This document shows, one piece after another, positions 19,119-26,732 of a DNA stretch of 64,000 nt. Source of the DNA: a virus. Location: positions 35,905-99,904 of IMG/VR virus record IMGVR_UViG_3300050120_000121; one strand, given 5' to 3'. A model generated the notes under the pieces. The model was not told the DNA's origin. It made no database searches and saw only the letters and a program-made list of their open reading frames with translations. A program made the translations under genes and the position numbers. Every line of letters begins with the position of its first letter. Position 1 is the stretch's first letter.

Positions 19119-19342
19119 TTCCAGAATCGGCCGAGGTGAAACGAACCATTCAATATCGACACGGGATTACTCGTCGAGTATTCCGCGATTCGGATCAACG
19201 TTTGGTCGACGATTTCCACGACGAGATATGGATATCCGGGTGATAGAAGATGACCCATGTCGATGTCACATTCATGGAAGTTGAAGCAAACGATCTCATC
19301 GCCGATCGAAATTCCGGTTTCGTCGATCAATTCAAGCATCAT
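19106..19342 (-). CDS. Small hypothetical protein
   Basis: 78 residues from the ATG at 19342, which overlaps the upstream stop as ATGA. The acidic, beta-type sequence (GISIGDEIVCFNFHECDIDMG) suggests a compact fold. Function unknown. Confidence 0.6.
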   Translation of the reverse strand: MMLELIDETGISIGDEIVCFNFHECDIDMGHLLSPGYPYLVVEIVDQTLIRIAEYSTSNPVSILNGSFHLGRFWKCYQ

Positions 19343-19656
19343 TTCGGCTCCAATGTTTTCGGCGGAACTGCGTCGGGGATTCGCTGCCAGAGACAATCCA
19401 TCTGATCAACTCGTTTCTGGTAGAAGTCGCTCAATTTTTCGGACAGTCGCCCCCCATCGAACGGATTGAATTCCAGCCGAACAATCGTCGTTGTGCCCAA
19501 ATGAAGCCGATACCACCACCCCGAACCGTCCGGCCGATCCAACCACGGCGCAGGCTGCTGGATGTCGGCATAGCGGACCCATTCGCCGTGCTCCCGTTCA
19601 ACCAAGTCCTGCCAGCCGATGCTCACGACTTCAAGATCGTATTTCTGAATCGTCAT
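19339..19656 (-). CDS. Hypothetical protein of the minus-strand small-gene operon
   Basis: 105 residues, Trp-rich and charged (GSGWWYRLHLGTTTIVRLEF, PDAVPPKTLEPK). It starts at an ATG after the upstream gene and couples to the next gene by ATGA. No domain is recognised. Confidence 0.6.
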   Translation of the reverse strand: MTIQKYDLEVVSIGWQDLVEREHGEWVRYADIQQPAPWLDRPDGSGWWYRLHLGTTTIVRLEFNPFDGGRLSEKLSDFYQKRVDQMDCLWQRIPDAVPPKTLEPK

Positions 19657-19665
19657 TGTGTTTCC

Positions 19666-19938
19666 CTATTCAATATGCCCACAGTGCGGACAGGTCACGC
19701 CTGCGTTACCGGCACAATCTCGGTTAGCCTCATCGTCCCACGGTTCTCGTTCGGAAAGCTGCTTCTCCAGCTCCGCAATCCGCTCGCGTAGTGGAGCTGT
19801 CGAGAATTCAACAACAACACTGGCCGCGTCTTCATAGGCTTTCTGAACGGAACGCTTCAGTCCGTGCCAACCGATCTTCGGCAGCCCGCTGTACCCTTCA
19901 TAAAGAATTTGACCCGCTGACTTCTCTTCGCTGCTCAT
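19666..19938 (-). CDS. Small protein with a coiled coil and a C-terminal CPHC motif
   Basis: 90 residues: a helical middle (LRERIAELEKQLSERE) and a C-terminal TCPHCGHIE end with two cysteines and histidines, perhaps half of a zinc site. The upstream stop is coupled through ATGA. Function unknown. Confidence 0.6.
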   Translation of the reverse strand: MSSEEKSAGQILYEGYSGLPKIGWHGLKRSVQKAYEDAASVVVEFSTAPLRERIAELEKQLSEREPWDDEANRDCAGNAGVTCPHCGHIE

Positions 19939-20123
19939 TGGCTGGACTTTCCAAAGTTGATGGCATCGACATACATCTTATTGTCACGCACCTTGTAGAA
20001 CGCTTCGAGACGAATTGCCGCCATTTGCCAGTTCAGGATTTTCGGAGTCCAGTTACCATCAGGATCTTCGCCTCTCAGTTCGCACAGCTTTCGTGCGGCA
20101 ACTTCAATCTGCTGGTCGGTCAT
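19935..20123 (-). CDS. Small hypothetical protein
   Basis: 62 residues from the ATG at 20123, which overlaps the stop of the membrane peptide gene and follows AGGG. The sequence (QQIEVAARKLCELRGEDPDG) is helical. The style resembles small phage early proteins. Confidence 0.6.
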   Translation of the reverse strand: MTDQQIEVAARKLCELRGEDPDGNWTPKILNWQMAAIRLEAFYKVRDNKMYVDAINFGKSSQ

Positions 20124-20287
20124 TCTGAATCCCTGCAAAACGGCTTAATCGCAATCAATCCGAGAAAGAACACGCCATAGAGGATTGGATTTGATGTCGG
20201 CACAATTGAGTATTTCGCGGCGATCCGATCCATCAGGAACATCAGCAATCCGATCGCAGCAAGATAGGAGCAAATCCAGTCTCTCAT
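20120..20287 (-). CDS. 55-residue two-helix membrane protein
   Basis: The product has two hydrophobic segments (CSYLAAIGLLMFLMD and ILYGVFFLGLIAI) separated by a short polar loop. ATGA overlaps join it to the genes on both sides, so the small size is not a reason to doubt it. Its role is unknown; an inner-membrane exclusion or anchoring role would be a guess. Confidence 0.6.
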   Translation of the reverse strand: MRDWICSYLAAIGLLMFLMDRIAAKYSIVPTSNPILYGVFFLGLIAIKPFCRDSE

Positions 20288-20550
20288 TTCACTTTCTCCA
20301 GATATTGCGACAGGGTTTGATTCCAGTGGGACTGACAGGCGGCTTTGGCAGAGTCTGCATTGTCGTGAGTTCTCCCATCAACAACGATATCTGACTCCTG
20401 ATTGTCCGCATGAATTGCTTGGCATGTGATGCCAGTTGTTGTTCGGTTAATATCGACACGATACACGCCGTTGATGACTTCACAACGCCAATATTCAGGA
20501 TACGGCAGTTCCCATTGCAGCGGAGCAATGCGATAGAGCGATTCGGTCAT
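20284..20550 (-). CDS. Small hypothetical protein
   Basis: 88 residues, Trp/Tyr-rich at the N-terminus and helical at the C-terminus (ADSAKAACQSHWNQTLSQYL). ATGA overlaps on both sides. No family is recognised. Confidence 0.6.
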   Translation of the reverse strand: MTESLYRIAPLQWELPYPEYWRCEVINGVYRVDINRTTTGITCQAIHADNQESDIVVDGRTHDNADSAKAACQSHWNQTLSQYLEKVK

Positions 20551-20753
20551 TCGACAATCTCCAAGTCAAATTCGCACATCATAACAGTCGAGCCATCGAC
20601 CAATTTAACTTCGACATAGAATTTGCCGAACAGAGACTGAGAGTATGAAAGCACAACGTCACCAATGGTTCCCTCGCGAATGAGAAAATTGTCGGTCCCG
20701 ATGCGACTGTCTCGAATCACGCGAACCATCGAATGTTTTGGAATTCGGCTCAT
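20547..20753 (-). CDS. Small hypothetical beta-barrel-like protein
   Basis: 68 residues from the ATG at 20753, placed after AAAGGACG; a TTG one codon earlier is possible. The pattern MVRVIRDSRIG...EGTIGDVV...YVEVKLVDGSTV suggests an SH3-like small barrel. Function unknown. Confidence 0.6.
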   Translation of the reverse strand: MSRIPKHSMVRVIRDSRIGTDNFLIREGTIGDVVLSYSQSLFGKFYVEVKLVDGSTVMMCEFDLEIVE

Positions 20754-20771
20754 CAAAGCGTCCTTTCGATC

Positions 20772-20987
20772 TTATGGCGAATCAGGGGTTTGGGGATCGT
20801 CAAGATCGACCGTTTCAGTTCGATTGACGAGTCTTTCAACGGCCGGATTTGACAAAAGAAACTTCTCGCCGGACTTGAGCGTCAGCCATGAATCAACGAT
20901 CGACAAAATGGCATCAGGATGAAAATAGATCGGCCTGCAACCGGAATGTCGAGTGCGGAACAAGATCGACTTTGAAGGCGGTTTCAT
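20772..20987 (-). CDS. Small hypothetical protein
   Basis: 71 residues from the ATG at 20987, with GAAAGGAATC before it and a 1-base overlap with the upstream stop. It contains YFHPDAILSIVDSWLTLKSG. No domain is recognised. Confidence 0.6.
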   Translation of the reverse strand: MKPPSKSILFRTRHSGCRPIYFHPDAILSIVDSWLTLKSGEKFLLSNPAVERLVNRTETVDLDDPQTPDSP

Positions 20988-21208
20988 CAAGATTCCTTTC
21001 GAACTGGTGGCGAAACAAGCAAGTGAGGCATCTTTTCGACAATGTCATCGACTCGCAAAAATCCTTCCAGTCCATCAACCTGAAACAGCCCGAAATAGGC
21101 ATCGAGCCATGTGCATTTCTTGGGACCGGATGGAAATATCGCCGTGAACGTCGAAAAATCAAATCCTTCAGTCTTCGCCAATTGTTGGCAGTCATAAAGA
21201 GAAATCAT
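20987..21208 (-). CDS. Small hypothetical protein
   Basis: 73 residues from the ATG at 21208. An N-terminal ISLYDCQQLAKTEGFDF segment is followed by an aromatic middle. It is coupled to the 21-residue frame upstream and to the next gene. Function unknown. Confidence 0.55.
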   Translation of the reverse strand: MISLYDCQQLAKTEGFDFSTFTAIFPSGPKKCTWLDAYFGLFQVDGLEGFLRVDDIVEKMPHLLVSPPVRKES

Positions 21209-21273
21209 CAAAGCATCTCCCGAAAATCAGAATCAATCTCGCACACATCCACATCAAATGCCGTCAGGTCCAT
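21208..21273 (-). CDS. Possible 21-residue coupled peptide
   Basis: A short acidic frame (MDLTAFDVDVCEIDSDF...) overlaps the 3' end of the zinc-ribbon gene and ends one base into the next start (TGATG). It may be a genuine micro-gene or only a coupling leader that carries ribosomes across the gap. Confidence 0.35.
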   Translation of the reverse strand: MDLTAFDVDVCEIDSDFREML

Positions 21274-21652
21274 CTGGAAGCGGTTGCCATAGTGTCGGCA
21301 AATCGCCTGTCAGATCGTCGCCAGTATTATCGAACCAGTGTCCGTCAGTTCCGCAATCACCGTCTTCATCAGCATCGAAGATCCATTGTGCTGTGAAAAC
21401 TCCAGCATCCGCTCGCCAAACAATGATTTGCGTGCCATCTCTCGGGGCTGAATCAAACGACCGCCAACGGTGAACTTCCCACGGAGAAACGCGATTGAAA
21501 CATCCCATGAGATCGTCTGTGGCAACTCCACAATCAGGACAACCCCAAACGTCATGCTCTTTCGGCGAAACTCGTGCAGGAGTGTTGCAGCGTTTGCAGA
21601 AGTAAAGCGGAATCACTTCCCATGAATCAATGAAGGCACATTTGGTAGGCAT
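21254..21652 (-). CDS. Zinc-ribbon protein with a DUF551-like C-terminus
   Basis: 132 residues. The N-terminal half has CKRC and CPDC pairs forming a zinc ribbon. The C-terminal half (SAPRDGTQIIVW ... HWFDN ... PTLWQPLPDGP) matches the DUF551 pattern common in phage early proteins. ATG 21652 is taken, although no clear ribosome-binding site precedes it. Function unknown. Confidence 0.65.
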   Translation of the reverse strand: MPTKCAFIDSWEVIPLYFCKRCNTPARVSPKEHDVWGCPDCGVATDDLMGCFNRVSPWEVHRWRSFDSAPRDGTQIIVWRADAGVFTAQWIFDADEDGDCGTDGHWFDNTGDDLTGDLPTLWQPLPDGPDGI

Positions 21653-21707
21653 TTTTCGGTTTGCTTTGAATCGACTCCGCGTCAAACGTCAATCAGCTAG
21701 TTTCGGT

Positions 21708-21944
21708 TCACGAGTTTTCTGGAATAACGAAGAATGGAAACTCAATTCGCGACTGTACGGTTTCGTTTGTTGGATCGACGATCCGAACTTCCTTTTTCTC
21801 TCCCTGAGTCGTGCAATAGATTCTCAGAAGCGTAACGGCATATCGAAACACGTCGCAGGTTTTCAGTCCGGTGATGGATTTGAGGCGTTCCAGTTCAGCG
21901 GCAGATTGTTCGTTTAGGTCGATTGTCACTCGCTTGGATGGCAT
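21708..21944 (-). CDS. Ribbon-helix-helix DNA-binding protein
   Basis: 78 residues. RVTIDLNEQSAAELERLKSI is the beta strand and first helix of an RHH/Arc-type fold, and TCDVFRYAVTLLRIY is the second. The start follows AAGGAATATC. It could regulate the small-gene operon in which it lies; the target is unknown. Confidence 0.7.
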   Translation of the reverse strand: MPSKRVTIDLNEQSAAELERLKSITGLKTCDVFRYAVTLLRIYCTTQGEKKEVRIVDPTNETVQSRIEFPFFVIPENS

Positions 21945-21964
21945 CAATGATATTCCTTGTTTCG

Positions 21965-22584
21965 TCAGAATTTTCGGCCGTGCTCTTCCTCATGGCAAGA
22001 CTTGCACATAATCTCCAAGTCGGTTTTTACGTTCTCTTTTCCGAGTCGTTCATACGTCAGGTGATGGCATTGCAGTTTCTTGAATCCGCCGCATCTGTTG
22101 CATTGTTTTCCGTGAATCCCAAACGCTTCGAGTCGCTTAATCTTCCATCTATCGGATCTCATGTATGCAATGTAAAACGGAGAAAAATTCGGTGTCGGTT
22201 GACTCGTTTTTCCGCCAGCACGTTGCTTCGAGCCGTTGCATTGTCGGTCCCGCTTCGCTTGCCTCCGCTGAAAACGATCTTGGATTTTGCATCCCCACAG
22301 CAGCAATTTCTCTCCCGAAAGACCCTTCGGCGGTTTGTATTTCTGTCCGTCAATTACGACAAAATCAGGAGTTCCAATTTCTGGTATGCATAGGCGAGAC
22401 TTTCGAAATGCGAGCTTGTCCTGTTGTTTCTGAATCTTCCTTTGCTGTTTTCGAGAGACAAAGGCTGGCTCTGGAGGCAGGAGTATCGGGGATTGCTCCG
22501 CTCGTTTAAATCGAGCATTATTCGCGGCAATCTTTTCCGCTGAGAAGTGCTTGACGATGGAGTATGGTTCCAATCGCCTTGAAC
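21965..22584 (-). pseudogene. HNH endonuclease, 3' part of a gene split by the IS4-type transposon
   Basis: The C-terminus is a complete HNH module (W..KRLEAFG, CNRCGG, LQCHHLTYERLG, DLEIMCKSCHEEEH). The 5' end is cut at 22584 by the transposon; the open frame beyond it is transposon sequence. Joining 28195-28138 to 22584-21965 restores one frame of 225 codons plus stop. The nuclease domain itself is intact, so a truncated protein could still be made from an internal start. Confidence 0.85.
22574..22584. repeat. 11-bp target site duplication, left copy
   Basis: TCGCCTTGAAC abuts the left inverted repeat. The identical 11 bases abut the right inverted repeat at 28127-28137. Duplications of 10-13 bp are characteristic of IS4-family insertion. 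Confidence 0.92.
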
Positions 22585-22736
22585 GAATGGCACTAGGATA
22601 AGGAAATTCCTCCCCCCTCGCCAATCCCGCGGCCGACATTCCTGCCCGCGGATCGACCCCCTACTCTTCAGCCTCACTCCCAATTGGTGGCGAACGTGAA
22701 ATCCGCGGGATACGATCAAATGGAACGTCTCAAACG

Positions 22737-24485
22737 ATGAGCCACCATTCTCGTTCCATCGGATGCCTGATGCCCACCCATCTCGTCAACCTCGATGCGC
22801 TCGTGCAACGCCAGGATTTTCGACACGGTTCGGACGAACCACCGCAACGCAACCGATTGAGCAGCGAAATCAAAATCGGGGAACTGGAAAGCAATTTCTT
22901 CCATCTTCTCAAAAAGCCGGATTTCCAACGAACGACGAACAACTGGTCATCCAATCGGATCATGGAATTCGTCAAGAGTTTCGTTGATGGAGATTTGATC
23001 CCATCCATCATCATGTGGTGGTCGCAAGACACAGGAACTGCATTCGTCATCGACGGGGCGCACCGGATGAGTGCTCTCGCGGCATGGGTTCATGATGATT
23101 ACGGAGACGGGGCCATTTCGCGAGCGTTCTGGAAATCGAACATTCCCGCGGCTCAGAAGAAACTCGCCGAAGCAACGAAGTTGCTGATTGATCGGGAGAT
23201 CGGGCAGTATCAGAAGCTGAAGCGTCTTGTTCAGGATAATCCCGCGGGAAGCGACCCTGTCATGCTGGCACGGGCTAAGAATATGGCGACATTCAAGATC
23301 GACCTGCAATGGGTCGAAGGGAGCGCGGAAACCGCGGAGCGATCTTTCTTCCGAATCAATTGCAGTGCCAGCATCATCGACCGCACCGAACTGGAAATCA
23401 TCAAGTCACGTCGGAAGCCAAATGCGATTGCGACCCGAGCATTAATGAATGCAGGCACGGGACACCGCTATTGGTCAGGATTCTCCGATGAAGTTGGCGA
23501 CGAGATTGAAAAACTGTCGAAGGAAATCGCGGTCAGCCTGTTCCAGCCGATCTTGGAAACGCCCGTAAAGACAATGGATTTGCCCATCGCGGGACAAGGG
23601 TATTCATCGAGTGCGTTCCAAGTCGTTTTCGATCTGGTGAATCAAGTCAATGGGGTCGCATCGTCGAAGCGAGCCCCGCGGATGCCGAAGGAAAGGAAAG
23701 TCGATCATTCAGTCGTTGCAGAGGATTCGGAGGAAGACGAAGTTCCCGCGGATGAGATCGCCGCGGACAATAGTCTTCCCGACGACAAGGACGGCAAGCA
23801 AACAATCGCCTATCTGAATGCCGTCAAGCGTGCCGCCCTATTGGTGTCGGGAAGCAAGGGTGGATCTCTCGGGCTTCATCCGGTGGTATATTACTACGGA
23901 AAGACTGGGCGATTCCAATCATCCGCATTGCTGTCGACGATCAAGTTTGTGGAGGAACTGAAAAAGGAAAACCGCCTCGCTGAATTTACGCAGCATCGCA
24001 ATGATTTCGAGGAATACCTCGTTCATCACCGCCATTTCGTGAACAGTCTCGTTCACACGTATGGAAGCCGATACCGGTCGGTCGACGCATTGGTGACGAT
24101 GTACCGAATCATTCTCGCCCAAGTGATGGAAGGAAACGTGGATCACGACAAGATCACGCAAAAGCTGATCGGCGATTCGGCGCTGAGTTCATTAAGAGCG
24201 GCCATCGTTCCGAAGAAATCCCGCGGGAACAAGGAAAGTTCAAAACTCTCCGCCGCGGATCGGAGTGCCGCATTTCTCGCGACGGCAATCAATGGTGCCC
24301 CGCGGTGTTCAATTTGCAAAGCACGACTGCATTTGAGGGGTGTCAGCATCGACCACGAAAAGCGCAGGCAAGACGGCGGCACGAACGATGTCAGCAATTT
24401 GAATCCGACGCATGCCTACTGCAATTCTGGATTCAAGGAAAAGAAACACCGCGAAACGAAGAAAAAAGCCGCGGACAAGTCGTAA
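22737..24485 (+). CDS. DUF262-like protein with C-terminal HNH nuclease, transposon cargo; candidate DNA-targeting defence protein
   Basis: The 582 residues (571 from an alternative ATG at 22770) begin with a DUF262/ParB-like region: PDFQRTTNNWSSNRIMEFV, LIPSIIMWW and VIDGAHRMSALAAW, equivalent to the DGQQR motif. A charged hinge (EDSEEDEVPADE) follows, then a C-terminal HNH (CSICKARLHL, VSIDHEKRRQDGG, NLNPTHAYCN). DUF262 proteins with nuclease partners form GmrSD/BrxU-type type IV restriction enzymes. Here one chain holds both parts. The gene is dense in CCGCGG sites, unlike the phage. A defence role is an inference. Confidence 0.75.
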   Translation: MSHHSRSIGCLMPTHLVNLDALVQRQDFRHGSDEPPQRNRLSSEIKIGELESNFFHLLKKPDFQRTTNNWSSNRIMEFVKSFVDGDLIPSIIMWWSQDTGTAFVIDGAHRMSALAAWVHDDYGDGAISRAFWKSNIPAAQKKLAEATKLLIDREIGQYQKLKRLVQDNPAGSDPVMLARAKNMATFKIDLQWVEGSAETAERSFFRINCSASIIDRTELEIIKSRRKPNAIATRALMNAGTGHRYWSGFSDEVGDEIEKLSKEIAVSLFQPILETPVKTMDLPIAGQGYSSSAFQVVFDLVNQVNGVASSKRAPRMPKERKVDHSVVAEDSEEDEVPADEIAADNSLPDDKDGKQTIAYLNAVKRAALLVSGSKGGSLGLHPVVYYYGKTGRFQSSALLSTIKFVEELKKENRLAEFTQHRNDFEEYLVHHRHFVNSLVHTYGSRYRSVDALVTMYRIILAQVMEGNVDHDKITQKLIGDSALSSLRAAIVPKKSRGNKESSKLSAADRSAAFLATAINGAPRCSICKARLHLRGVSIDHEKRRQDGGTNDVSNLNPTHAYCNSGFKEKKHRETKKKAADKS

Positions 24486-24511
24486 TGGCTTTATCTATAA
24501 ACAGTACCCGT

Positions 24512-24985
24512 TCAACACGTCCTGCGGCAATTCTGTTTCGGCATCCCATCAGTCTCCAATTTACAAACAGGCTTTCCAGCAGACGGCGGAGCATCCTTCG
24601 CCATCTTGAGTATCTTTTCGACTTCCTTCCGCTCTATGTCGCTCAGATCATTGACAAGGAATCTCGGTGCGGGATGCGTGTAGAATCGTTTGGCGAGAAC
24701 TGGAGCCAAATGTCGGAAGTCCTGTCCCTCAGAGTCCCAAAGAATAAAGCGATCGAACATCACGACAGGGCCACAAATTCCGACATTCTTTACGTGTGGA
24801 CCGATTCCAATCCAAGTCAATTTGTTTGCAATTCCCGTCAGAACCGGTTCTCGACTATCTCCTCCGATTCCAATTACTGCTTCAAAAAGAATGCTGCGCA
24901 CTTGTCCCATGCAATCACGCAGACCGAAGCGCCCCTGTTTGTCTGGGTCGCCGGTGTGTGTTCGCTTATAGATGAGCGTTCGCAT
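24512..24985 (-). CDS. Transposon cargo protein of unknown function
   Basis: 157 residues from the ATG at 24985, with AAAGGCGG before it. The N-terminus (RTLIYKRTHTGDPDKQGRFG) and FEAVIGIGGDSREP look like a conserved family I have seen only as hypothetical. The general style recalls nucleotide-modification-associated domains, but I cannot confirm this. It converges on the DUF262-HNH gene with 26 bases between the stops. Confidence 0.6.
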   Translation of the reverse strand: MRTLIYKRTHTGDPDKQGRFGLRDCMGQVRSILFEAVIGIGGDSREPVLTGIANKLTWIGIGPHVKNVGICGPVVMFDRFILWDSEGQDFRHLAPVLAKRFYTHPAPRFLVNDLSDIERKEVEKILKMAKDAPPSAGKPVCKLETDGMPKQNCRRTC

Positions 24986-25019
24986 TCGTTCCGCCTTTAT
25001 TCGCCGACAATTTAACACG

Positions 25020-25096
25020 GCGAAACGCGCCACGTTTCGCGGCATGCGGATTCTACCAGAAGCCGACCATCGTTCGCGATGCGTCGGCTTTTTTCG
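25020..25096 (+). terminator. Two consecutive hairpins, the second a strong intrinsic terminator
   Basis: GCGAAACG pairs with CGTTTCGC at 25020-25040. Then AAGCCGAC-CATCG pairs with CGATGCGTCGGCTT at 25060-25088 with one bulge and runs into TTTTTT. The T-run is on the plus strand, so it stops rightward transcription entering from the cargo gene side. No confident gene lies between 24,986 and 25,526. Confidence 0.7.
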
Positions 25097-25526
25097 TTTG
25101 CGGATCATTCACACAGATATTTGAGTGCTCATCAATTCGTCCATAATTCCTGAATATCCACGTCTCTAATTGACCAAGAGACCGTTTTTTCGCATGCAAT
25201 TGCGATAACCATCGCTCATTGAAATTATTTCGCTCCTCTTCCGAGGTTCGTACACTCTCCACATCACTGGTGAAATACCGTCAACATCCTTGTGCGGTGA
25301 TCGTCCGCCAATTCGCATCGGATAATTATTTTTCGCTCGCTGGATGCTTCTCTGTACTCTGATGGAATGCGGCCATCATCTGGTCGCGGCGTTTTTCGTT
25401 TATTTCGATCACCTTTCATGTTGTCGGAAGAGGACCAATGTCAGAAAATTTTTGCAGTCGCAGCGATTCTTCCGAAAATTCCGCTTCCCTCGCGAAACTT
25501 GCAGTGGTAAAAGATGAGTCGCAAGA

Positions 25527-25556
25527 ACGTGAAATGTATTTCACGTCAGGCATAAT
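25527..25556 (+). promoter_or_regulatory. Operator palindrome and -10-like box before the small cargo gene
   Basis: ACGTGAAAT-GT-ATTTCACGT is a perfect 9-bp palindrome at 25527-25546. A -10-like CATAAT lies at 25551-25556, so the palindrome covers where a -35 element would be. A dimeric repressor could block this promoter; the adjacent ribbon-helix-helix protein or the gene product itself are candidates. Confidence 0.55.
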
Positions 25557-25583
25557 GTGACAGGATTGAACGGAGGGAAACCA

Positions 25584-25982
25584 ATGGCCGACGACGACAT
25601 GATGGCCAAAATCATCGACAAGCGTGCGAAACTGGTGGAACATATCGAGAAGATGCAGCTCAGATTATCCGTCTATGACGAACTGCTGGCGGAAAGCGGG
25701 GAAGATCTGAATTCAGGCGGAAATCCGGCCGCCAGCACGGAAAAGAAAATCGGCCCTACAGAACACGTCCTGAAACTGTTGGGCGAACACCCAGATGGAA
25801 TGACTCTAACAGAGATCATCGACGCGCCAGCGACTCGTGTTGAGAGCGAGTCCAAAGATCCGAAGGCCAATATCCGCAGCACGGTGACATACATGCTCCG
25901 AGCCGAGAGGCTGCAAAAGAACACGACAACCGACAAAATCACGATCAAGCCAAAAACCGTGAAACCGCCCAGTGAAGCGTGA
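25584..25982 (+). CDS. Small cargo protein with coiled coil and winged-helix-like C-terminus
   Basis: 132 residues from the ATG at 25584, which follows GGAGGG; a GTG at 25557 is less likely. The N-terminal helix (DKRAKLVEHIEKMQLRL) is followed by a C-terminal part (TEHVLKLLGEHPDGMTLTEI ... TVTYMLRAERLQKN) that resembles a winged helix. A DNA-binding regulator is plausible. Confidence 0.6.
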   Translation: MADDDMMAKIIDKRAKLVEHIEKMQLRLSVYDELLAESGEDLNSGGNPAASTEKKIGPTEHVLKLLGEHPDGMTLTEIIDAPATRVESESKDPKANIRSTVTYMLRAERLQKNTTTDKITIKPKTVKPPSEA

Positions 25983-26028
25983 TGATCCGAATCTTGACAC
26001 GAACATGAACGCGAGGTGCATGATGGAC

Positions 26029-26067
26029 AAAAAATAAAACCCCAAGTCGCAAGGTGCGATCAAGGGG
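26029..26067 (-). terminator. Minus-strand intrinsic terminator
   Basis: On the minus strand CCCC...GGGG flanks an inner TCGCA/TGCGA stem and is followed by TTTTATTTTTTG. It should end transcription from the ribbon-helix-helix gene at 26508-26296. The stretch 26068-26295 holds no convincing gene. Confidence 0.65.
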
Positions 26068-26295
26068 CTCCGATCGAAAGTCCCATTTTGATTCCACTCG
26101 GACCAACATGCTTTTGGGAAAGGGCAGGTCTGAGCGGGTCTAGCTAGGCACCCACGATGTCTGCGGTAATTCGCGGCTTTGCACCGTCGTTTTGGTTTTT
26201 CCTCAGTCGAAGGCAATATCGGTCTCAGACCGGTCAAGGATGCACGCAATTGTGATGTATCGTAGCTTTTCACTGGACCGAAATCCAGAACGTTT

Positions 26296-26508
26296 TTAGT
26301 CAGGGATGGCTTTGGTCGCTGATGCCTTTTTCTTTTCTTTCTTCGCGGCTTGCTTTAGGCGGTCGCGAATCCATTTGGAAAGATCGAGCCCAGCGATCTT
26401 GGCCGCATCCTCAAATTCCTGACGCTCTGACGTATCGACCCGAACTATGACATGGGCGTCTTTACGCTCGTCATCGTCTTTCGCCGGTCTTCCACGTGAT
26501 TTCGCCAT
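26296..26508 (-). CDS. Ribbon-helix-helix-like regulator, transposon cargo
   Basis: 70 residues: a basic N-terminal arm (MAKSRGRPAKDDDERK), then AHVIVRVDTSERQEFEDAAK and LDLSKWIRDRLKQAAK, matching the strand-helix-helix layout of MetJ/Arc antitoxin-type proteins, then a Lys-rich tail. It may control cargo or transposase expression. Confidence 0.65.
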   Translation of the reverse strand: MAKSRGRPAKDDDERKDAHVIVRVDTSERQEFEDAAKIAGLDLSKWIRDRLKQAAKKEKKKASATKAIPD

Positions 26509-26732
26509 GCTCGCATTGTAATCCGAAAAATCATTTCGTCAACAGATGTTTCCGATTGACTTCGGTGATTAAACGGATTACAATTAATCCCGTTGGAACG
26601 CCAATTCCGACATAAGAAAAACCCCGCTTCGACGCCAATCGAAACGGGGTTCCAGATCAAACCGGCGAACCGGAATGCCCTGTAAGCAATCGCATTCTAT
26701 GGATTCGCCCAAGTCAAGAAAAGGACGAATCC

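Noticed and set aside
22354-22719. 121-codon minus-strand frame over the transposon left end
   Set aside because: Shadow of the split HNH gene that runs through the inverted repeat; no start signal.
25053-25262. 69-codon minus-strand frame
   Set aside because: GTG start with poor context, and its 3' end lies in a strong terminator hairpin; treated as chance.
25806-26273. 155-codon minus-strand frame
   Set aside because: Mirror of the 25,584 gene; composition is Arg/Cys/Trp-rich like a shadow frame.
26690-26715. GAATGCCCTGTAAGC as a left inverted repeat next to the IS4 transposase
   Set aside because: Only the first few bases agree with GAATGGCACTAGG; the perfect copy and target duplication are at 22,585.
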